From contig MU394074.1 in the NCBI GenBank assembly GCA_022578605.1, forward strand, positions 248,001 to 312,000: DNA of 64,000 nucleotides, written 5' to 3'. The position numbers and the translations under genes were made by a program. This DNA comes from Camillea tinctor. Taxonomy: Eukaryota; Ascomycota; Sordariomycetes; Xylariales; Xylariaceae. The notes beneath the pieces were generated by a model. The model did no database searches. It was given only the letters and a program-made list of their open reading frames with translations, and was not told the origin of the DNA. Below, one piece after another: positions 57,877 to 64,000 of the stretch (the first letter of the stretch is position 1; each line of letters opens with the position of its first letter).

Positions 57877-58918
57877 TTAATCCACCAACCTCGCCAAACT
57901 AACCCCGTCCCACAGCGGACACACGAAAACCTCCAAGCGCGCGCACCCGCGCACCAGCTCGTTGTACTCGGCCAGGCGGTCCACGTCCTCGTCCGACGCG
58001 TACGCGCTGCGGTTGCGCGCCTCGAGGTCCAGCCAGGGGTTCTCGCCGGGCTTGTCCGTGGCCACGAGGCCGCGGCGCAGCGCGTTGTCCGCGACGACGA
58101 GGCCGCCTTTGCGGAGCAGGCGCGCCTGCTCGTTCGGGCCAGCAGAAGATGGGGGAGAGCGCGAGAGGATCGCCGATAGGTACGACGGGTACTCGCTTTT
58201 CTTCGCGTCGAGGAAGATTATGTCGTAGGGTTGGGCGGGGGCCAGGAGGGGGATTCTGTGCGGGGGTTAGGGGTTAGGGAGAGAGGAGAAGGGCGCAGGG
58301 GAAGGAGGGAGGGGAAGGAGGGACGTACTGCTCGAGCGCTGGCCCCAGGATGATCTCGCAGTTCTGGATCCCGCGCTCGGCGAACGCGGTGTGCGCTTTG
58401 TCCGCGTACGAGGGGTTGAACTCGATGCCGGTGACGAGGCCGTCGGGCCCGACGGCGTGGCTCCACACCATGCCCGAGTAGCCTAGGAAGACGCCGATTT
58501 CGAGGACTTTTGTACGCGGAAAGAAATGTTAGTCTCGTTTCTTATATTCTTGTTCTTATTTTTCTTTGTTCTTCATCTTTTCATGGTTTTGTATATATAT
58601 GTGTGTATGTTTATATAGACTCATAGTATAGGAAACGTACATGTGTAGGTAACTCGGTATAGACAGGTTCATAAGGGAAACAAAGAAGGGAAATACTTAT
58701 ATACCTCGCTTCGCCCCCATCAGACGGGCCAGCCACACCAGAGCCTGCGACTGGAACGTCGAGATCATGTAGTCCGAGGTGGTGGGCTGGGCCCGGACGA
58801 TCTCAGCGTGGTAGTCGGTGAGGTGCTGGGGCAGCTCCAGCGACTTGGCCTCGGAGTACTCGGTGACGCGCTGGCCGAGGATGTCGGTGGCGTAGAGGAC
58901 AGTTTCGCTGGACTTCAT
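57877..58918 (-). CDS. Cation-dependent O-methyltransferase (CCoAOMT-like)
   Basis: SAM-dependent methyltransferase of 256 residues, soluble, from the caffeoyl-CoA/catechol O-methyltransferase family that methylates vicinal-diol aromatics. Exons are 58705-58918, 58329-58506 and 57877-58255. The SAM-binding motif VLEIGVFLGYSG (72-83) appears only after splicing exon 1 to exon 2. GIEFNP supplies the acidic ribose contact. The metal triad is visible as Asp147 (IIFLDAKKSEY) and Asp187-Asn188 (VVADN). The C-terminus FVCPLWDGVSLARL is typical of the family. It stands alone, with no pathway genes adjacent, so the substrate is unknown; fungi use such enzymes in secondary metabolism and in detoxifying plant phenolics. 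The first and third exons have high GC. Confidence 0.9.
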
Positions 58919-60962
58919 GATTTATACCGTTCTTGGCAATACAGAAAGAATATAGTTTCTTTTGAGAAAAGAAGAGAAAGGAGGAAAAGATATGATAAGT
59001 TCGGAGTTGGGTTTGGGGAATGCGAGGGGGTGAGCTGGTAGATGGTCTAATGGTCAGTTATCTATCGGTTGTGTATGCCGGGATGCATGTAGAGATAGGT
59101 AAAGGGAGAAAGAGAGAGATAGAGGAAGATATATTGGCATAGGTTGTAAGTGATAACAGATAAAGGTCGGGTCCTGAGGTTTATATAAGTAATGCCTATC
59201 TACGTATGGAGGTTACGTAGGTCGGTAGGATTATACGACCGGGTAAGAGAGAAGAAGGACTCTGTATGTAGGTTTCGGGAGTCGATGGTGTAAGTAAGGT
59301 ACTTTCACGATGCAGGGAGATACAAGGGCGTGTAAAGTACTTGAACTATATAGGTTGCTACGTATTATACAAACCTGGTGTAAAGTTGTATCTAGCGGGA
59401 AGGAGTACTATGTATACATTACTATGTATACAATACTACGTATACATAGGCTATTTAGAGGGCAGCCAATGGCGCCCCATTACGCCCTCTGGGTATTGGC
59501 TAATCGGGATTGTTTGTCACCTGCAAACAAAAAACTTTAAGTTGTGGCCCCGTACCTAAGGTATGTGTGCGCTTCTACGATACCTGCCCGACTTTGCAGA
59601 GGACGACCCAATCACGGTTTTTAAAGTTCACTAACAGCGTTATCTCTATTCTCTGAAATTTAACCTTACTTGTTTAAAGTTGAGCAACACGATCTACTAG
59701 GTAGTACATAAGAAAACTAGCAGCAGGTAATACATGTAAGTATATAGTGTGTTTTATCGATGGTTGACCGTTGTACTTCCTTACGTAGATTGCATGTAGC
59801 ACTAGCATTGACCTACAGTATGAATTACGCACCTCTTACAGGACATCTAGCTTATAACTTGTCTTCCTGACTCCTTAATGCTCTGACTGGCTAAAAAGTT
59901 GTAAGCAGTAACTTAGTATAGAAGTATAGAAATAAGACAAGACGCAAGCCGGTGATGTACACCTTTTGGAGGCGCTTATAGTCATCGTTAAAAAGAGGTA
60001 ACCATTGTCGTCACCTGACGTTAGTGTAGTGCCCCTCAGCTTGCCTGTGCCGGCCGGGAACCTACAGCCGGACACATGGCCGCGTTCCCCACATCCTCCT
60101 ACCCTAGTGGGCCTCAGCTCAGATGAAACCCTTTCCCTACCCGCACCGGACCGGGAGGATAGATCGGGCGGGTACTTGCAACTCAGCTGAACACTAAATA
60201 CCTAATAGTCAATGCGTAGGTACTATTAGAACCTAGCAGCCCGGAGTCAAAATACACCCGACTCTCACTTACACAGCCATAAACTTCAACAATCATATTA
60301 AGCACAAATTCTCACACAATTAAATTTTAAAAAAATTATATCAAGAAAGAAGAGTTAATGATTTATCTAGTTATAAAATTTTAGGTTATCAGGTTATATA
60401 GTTATTTGGCTATTGTTGTTTGAATCAAGAACATTGCTAGGTTAAGTGAGAATCGTGTGTTTTTTGACGGCGGGCTGCCTAGATAGTTATTATATGTATA
60501 CTTGAACTCCTCAACTTACCTAGGTAGATAATTAAATATTCACTGGGGAATCAACCACCAACCATTGAATATAAGATTATAGGGATTGATCAATACTTTT
60601 TATGTTATTGTTACTAGACTATGGTATGTTTACTTATTTCCAATCTTGTATACCATATCCCAAACTCGTCGTGTACCCCTATTGAATCACCTTCGCATTG
60701 TCTAGCCTCCTTTTTTTTAAGCGAACTAGGTACATAAGGAAAAAAAAAAGACAAAGCGAAAAGGAATGTATGGTAAAAAGCAAACGCTAATTGCCCTTCG
60801 GCAATTAGCCCGTATATAGTGTACGCGACAGAAGTAAAAAAAAGGAAAGAAAAAAAAGGGGAGATTTAGGAAATATCTCAATATTCCCGCCTAAGGTACG
60901 GGTACCCCTTTGCGTTTGGTTCGTCTGGGGTCTGGGGTCTGGGGTCCGTTGTCCTATTCTTC
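58919..60962. other. Spacer, no supported gene
   Basis: Holds the O-methyltransferase promoter with a TATATAA at 59181-59187 (minus strand, about 260 bp upstream). Also present are GTATAC-rich repeats (59409-59450), a GC-rich patch around 60000-60190 with no recognised content, and a perfect 10 bp hairpin at 60786-60809. Confidence 0.5.
60786..60809. repeat. Perfect 10 bp inverted repeat with 4-base loop
   Basis: GCTAATTGCC-CTTC-GGCAATTAGC, about 155 bp past the stop of the GPI-anchored protein gene. It would fold as a stem-loop in that gene's 3' transcript region. A role in 3'-end formation or as a transposon footprint is only a guess. Confidence 0.8.
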
Positions 60963-61958
60963 TTAGATCACGAGGGCCATCCCAACACCACCACCGACAG
61001 CAATGGCGATGAGTGCTTTGCCCACGGTCCGCCCTGCCGTATTGGCACCGCTGTCCTGCCACGTCGGCTCCGGGGTGGGCGTCTGGAACGTCGCTTCCAT
61101 CAGAGTGAAGGAGTGGGGAACCAGGATAGGGTGCGAGGTGGTGTAGTGTGTTGAGGTGCTGGAGCTGGTGGTCTGAGTGCTCTCGCTGCTGGAGCTCGAA
61201 GTCACGCCAATAGTGGAAGTCTCGGTCCAAGGGATGATGCAGTGCTGCCAGGTTGGCGACGTGGTGAAGGGCCCGGTAGTCTTGTCTGTAACCCACTTCG
61301 TCAAATGAGTGGTGGAAGTGTTCGTTCTTGCGGAAGAAGAAGAAGAGCTAGAGGTTTCAGGAAGAACTGTGATCACAGTAATAGTGGTCTGGGGAGGGGG
61401 GACTGGGACTTCGGGTGGAGTAGGGTACTGGGCGGCGGGATCTTCCGCCCATTGAGCTTGAGCCGAAATACCCGGGGGTTTGGTGGCAGGTTTGGTGGCC
61501 TTGGGAGCTTCCCAGTTGGTAGTGGGTGAGGCTGGAGCTGGAGCTGGAGCCTCGCCCCAAGAAGGCTGAGGAGGACCCTTAGGAGGCTCAGGAGGACCCT
61601 TAGGAGGTTCAGGAGGACCCTTCGGAAGCTCGGGAGGGCCCTTAGAAGGCTCTGGATGACCCCAAGAAGGCTGAGTAGGACCCCAAGAAGGCTTGGGAGA
61701 ACCCCAAGAAGGTTTAGGAGGACAACCCCAATCATCGTCGAGCTCCAGTGGGAGCTCCAGTGGGTGCCCCGTTGAGAGCCCCGTAGCATCGTTGTTGTTC
61801 ATACCATCGTTGGCTTCATCTGGGAGGCCGTCTGTGAGATCGTTTGGGAGGTTCTCACCATCCTTGAATTGGTTATAGCTTCGTTTACCCTTAGGACCCC
61901 CAGGCATGGCCTGGCTTAGCCCAACAAGGCCCAAGATGATGGCGTTGATGACCCTCAT
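60963..61958 (-). CDS. Pro-rich GPI-anchored cell-surface protein
   Basis: 331 residues, one exon. The N-terminal signal peptide MRVINAIILGLVGLSQA (about 1-17) is followed by a possible Kex2 site (KGKR). A run of short PSWG/KGPPEPP-type repeats follows (about 78-135), then a Ser/Thr-rich region likely to be heavily O-mannosylated. The C-terminal hydrophobic tail (GKALIAIAVGGGVGMALVI) follows a small-residue stretch (DSGANTAG) that suits GPI attachment. Such proteins are cross-linked to or anchored at the fungal wall. I do not recognise a named family and no catalytic domain is seen. A TATA-like box lies 148 bp upstream. Confidence 0.8.
   Translation of the reverse strand: MRVINAIILGLVGLSQAMPGGPKGKRSYNQFKDGENLPNDLTDGLPDEANDGMNNNDATGLSTGHPLELPLELDDDWGCPPKPSWGSPKPSWGPTQPSWGHPEPSKGPPELPKGPPEPPKGPPEPPKGPPQPSWGEAPAPAPASPTTNWEAPKATKPATKPPGISAQAQWAEDPAAQYPTPPEVPVPPPQTTITVITVLPETSSSSSSSARTNTSTTHLTKWVTDKTTGPFTTSPTWQHCIIPWTETSTIGVTSSSSSESTQTTSSSTSTHYTTSHPILVPHSFTLMEATFQTPTPEPTWQDSGANTAGRTVGKALIAIAVGGGVGMALVI
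61554..61725 (-). repeat. In-frame 30 bp-type minisatellite in the surface-protein gene
   Basis: Tandem, imperfect units of 15-30 bp (AGGAGGACCCTTAGGAGG-like) encoding the PSWG and KGPPEPP repeats. Units are in multiples of three, so copy-number changes would keep the frame. Confidence 0.8.
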
Positions 61959-62870
61959 GTTGAAGTTGTACCACGAGACCCACGAGTTATGAAGAAGCGA
62001 CTGGTTTTTGGCTTGAACTGACTGACCAGGGGCGAGACGAGTGTGCAGAATGAAAGGAGGTGAAGAATGCTTGTTTGAGCTGAGAGTGAGCGGCCATGCC
62101 GGCCATTATATAGACACGAAAACACACATGGGTGGGTGTAATATTTTTGATAAACAGCCCAAAGAAGAGCATCCGATCGTGATCAACGGTGGCAACTCGA
62201 GAATGAACCTGAAAAAAAAGTTAATCGGGTGCTGAAAGATGTTCAAGGTTTGACATGATGCCGTGCTTTCTCAACCTCACGGGCAAGTCGGTAATCTAGA
62301 CCCGAAGTTCATCAAGCCTGATGAGGAGTATAGCCAATGACAGCTTCCTTGCTGGCAGAGGAGAGACTATCTAGAAGACGACGGGCAAGTTTCGATCGTA
62401 CGAGATATTCTTTGGCTAAATACTAATGACCATCAACCGACGAGAGTGTGGCAAGACGAGATAGCATTGCTACTGCTACATGTTTGCTATCGCCGGACGT
62501 TTGCTAAGGGCGCGTCCTAGCTGCTGATTAAGTTTCGTAGCGTTCCATGCGTCCATTCGTCTAGGACCTCGGCCCGAGTCACGATTATCGGGGAGGGGAG
62601 GGGTAGAGGAAGGGGCATAAGCCACGATGAGAAAAGGGAGAGATGAGTTTTCTTGTAATATGGCACGTTTCTCTTTTTTTCCCCTAACTGCCTATATCCC
62701 TATGATGAATGCTCGGCCTGCAGAATCGCTCCATGTAGCCTGCCTTTTTATGTACCACTCTTTAGCAACACTAGCTATGCCAGCGAAATTCACGACCCCC
62801 TTTCCGAACGCCAATGCGATTGTGCCTAGTGCTGCTACCTGCTCTGCCTGCTCTTCCTTTCCTCTTTCAT
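61959..62870. other. Spacer between surface protein and ORM gene
   Basis: Holds the surface-protein promoter, with TATATAA at 62106-62112 on the minus strand, and the ORM 3' region. No gene is recognised. Confidence 0.55.
62106..62112 (-). promoter_or_regulatory. TATA-like element of the surface-protein gene
   Basis: TATATAA on the minus strand, 148 bp upstream of the ATG at 61958. The consensus match and spacing are plausible for a highly expressed wall-protein gene. Confidence 0.4.
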
Positions 62871-63725
62871 CTAATCCTCGGGCACACCGGAAAACAGTCC
62901 AACTCTCATGCGGTGACTCTATAACCTGGTTAGCCGAGTGAACAGGTACACTGGATACGAACAAGAGGGAGATATATTTCGGAGAAGAGATCGACGTACG
63001 AAGGGCAGTTTCGGTATGACCACTCCCAGAACTGCAAGAAAGTTGATGGTAAAATACGTGAGGTCGTAATGGGTATAGTGGGTGCTCAGGAGGAACAGGA
63101 CAATAGGTACGCTAAGCAAGAATTTCTTGGCCGGGGTATATTGCGCTCCGTCGTCGATTTGCTCCCACATGTTGAGATTATCGTAGGCGCCGCTGTTGAA
63201 GTCGAAGGGAACACCACGAACCCAATGGAACATTATATACGAGCCGAACATGTACGAGATGTTGGTTAGGGTCCAGGAGGTTTCCTGCGAGACGCCGGGG
63301 ATGACATCCCAGAGGATCTTCAGAGCGACAATCAAGACAATGTGGATAGTCCACGCCCCTGGATATCGCGGTACAGAGTTTCGTCAATATATATGACCAA
63401 ACACAAACCATGGCGGCGACAGTTTTAGCAGCAACAACATACCTTTGGCGTTGACCCAATTCGCATTGAGATTCGGCAGAGCAGACTGGTCACTCAGCTG
63501 CTCTATGGGCTCCTGGGGCTCCTGATATATCTGAAGGATGCTACTAGACCTCCTTCTCCGAGTAGACTTCTGGTCACCCATGTTTCGATAGGTACCACCC
63601 CGTCGGGGAGGATTGGTACCGACGTCGTAAGAGACGGTGCGGGGGAGGAGGATTGGGGAAGACACTTTGGCGGTATTGTCAGGCTCGGTCGAAGGCGAGG
63701 CTCGTTGTTCGGATGTGACGGTCAT
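62871..63725 (-). CDS. orm1: ORM/ORMDL family regulator of sphingolipid synthesis
   Basis: ER membrane protein that binds and inhibits serine palmitoyltransferase, the first enzyme of sphingolipid synthesis. 229 residues (yeast Orm1/2 are about 216-222) from exons 63443-63725, 63000-63358 and 62871-62918. The cytosolic N-terminus carries RRRRSSS (56-62), matching the yeast Orm segment phosphorylated by Ypk1 to relieve inhibition. The conserved core begins NANWVNAKGAW, with four hydrophobic segments (about 98-116, 124-141, 174-189, 196-212) and the family line WEQIDDGAQYTPAKKFL. The last 48 bp exon completes KLPFSHRMRVGLFSG; without splicing, the frame runs into an unrelated tail. Start ATG 63725 was chosen; extending to 63740 would need a GTG start. 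Confidence 0.95.
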
Positions 63726-64000
63726 CCACGTGGCGCGCACTTGGAGGGGGGGGAGGGAGGCTCGTACCGCGGGAAAGATACGTACGTATTATACGTATGT
63801 ATGTACTAGGAATCGAGGGCGACGTGTCGGAAGAAGAAGGTTGGAAGGGGGATGGGGGGGGAGTAAAGCAGAATAGAACTGCTATATGTAGTATTAATTT
63901 TCTTACGAATATACCAGACCAAAAGGATGCCAAAAATGACCAGGAGTAAAGCGTGGAGTTTTGAGAGTAGGAAAGGGAAGAGTCAGAGAATCGAGTGGGT
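63726..64000. other. Upstream region of the ORM gene
   Basis: GC- and G-rich 5' flank (GGGGGG runs near 63747 and 63855). No gene is recognised. It holds the ORM promoter and the window edge. Confidence 0.5.

Overview
The window is nuclear DNA of a filamentous ascomycete. The evidence is short introns (about 50-120 bp) with GT...AG ends and CTAA-type branch points, Zn2Cys6 and fungal-type P450 and terpene synthase families, a fungal ORM protein, and long gene-poor spacers rich in TACCTA/ACATAC-type low complexity. The gene set fits Sordariomycetes; anything finer, such as Xylariales, would be a guess. I rebuilt fourteen protein-coding genes. Most required joining exons by hand, and every joined frame is divisible by three and ends in a stop. 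No rRNA, tRNA, CRISPR array or intact transposase was seen.

Left part (1-26.8 kb, gene-poor and accessory-like): a tetrahydroxynaphthalene-reductase-type SDR (1067-1990) and a transcription factor combining two C2H2 fingers with a Zn2Cys6 cluster (8491-11591), the architecture of the melanin regulators CMR1/Pig1. Together they look like part of a DHN-melanin locus whose polyketide synthase is not in this window. After 7 kb without recognisable genes comes a divergent pair: an aristolochene-synthase-like sesquiterpene cyclase (18887-20007) and a cytochrome P450 (21836-23814). They share a 1.8 kb intergenic region and probably form a minimal sesquiterpenoid pathway.

Right part (26.8-64 kb, mostly conserved genes): RNA polymerase III largest subunit (intronless, 26857-31458), a DDHD-domain phospholipase (32816-36311), a seven-knuckle CNBP/Gis2/Byr3 protein (38550-39972), a Sae2/CtIP/Ctp1 DNA-end-resection factor (44013-46378), a Ubp3/USP10-type deubiquitinase (47570-50699), an unrecognised repeat-bearing protein (52501-54000), a single-pass membrane protein (55132-56223), a cation-dependent O-methyltransferase (57877-58918), a Pro-rich GPI-anchored wall protein (60963-61958) and an ORM/ORMDL sphingolipid regulator (62871-63725).

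Repeats: a non-coding, MITE-like element of about 240-255 bp occurs three times (3849-4103 inverted; 51571-51809 and 51959-52211 direct). It has imperfect terminal inverted repeats, and two of the copies carry an internal hairpin. There is also a 60-base pure A run at 26355-26414 and several microsatellites. The best candidates for something undescribed are the two-gene terpene locus with an unusual active-site position, the MITE-like family, the unrecognised 499-residue repeat protein, and a possible non-AUG-initiated, presequence-like extension of the DDHD phospholipase.
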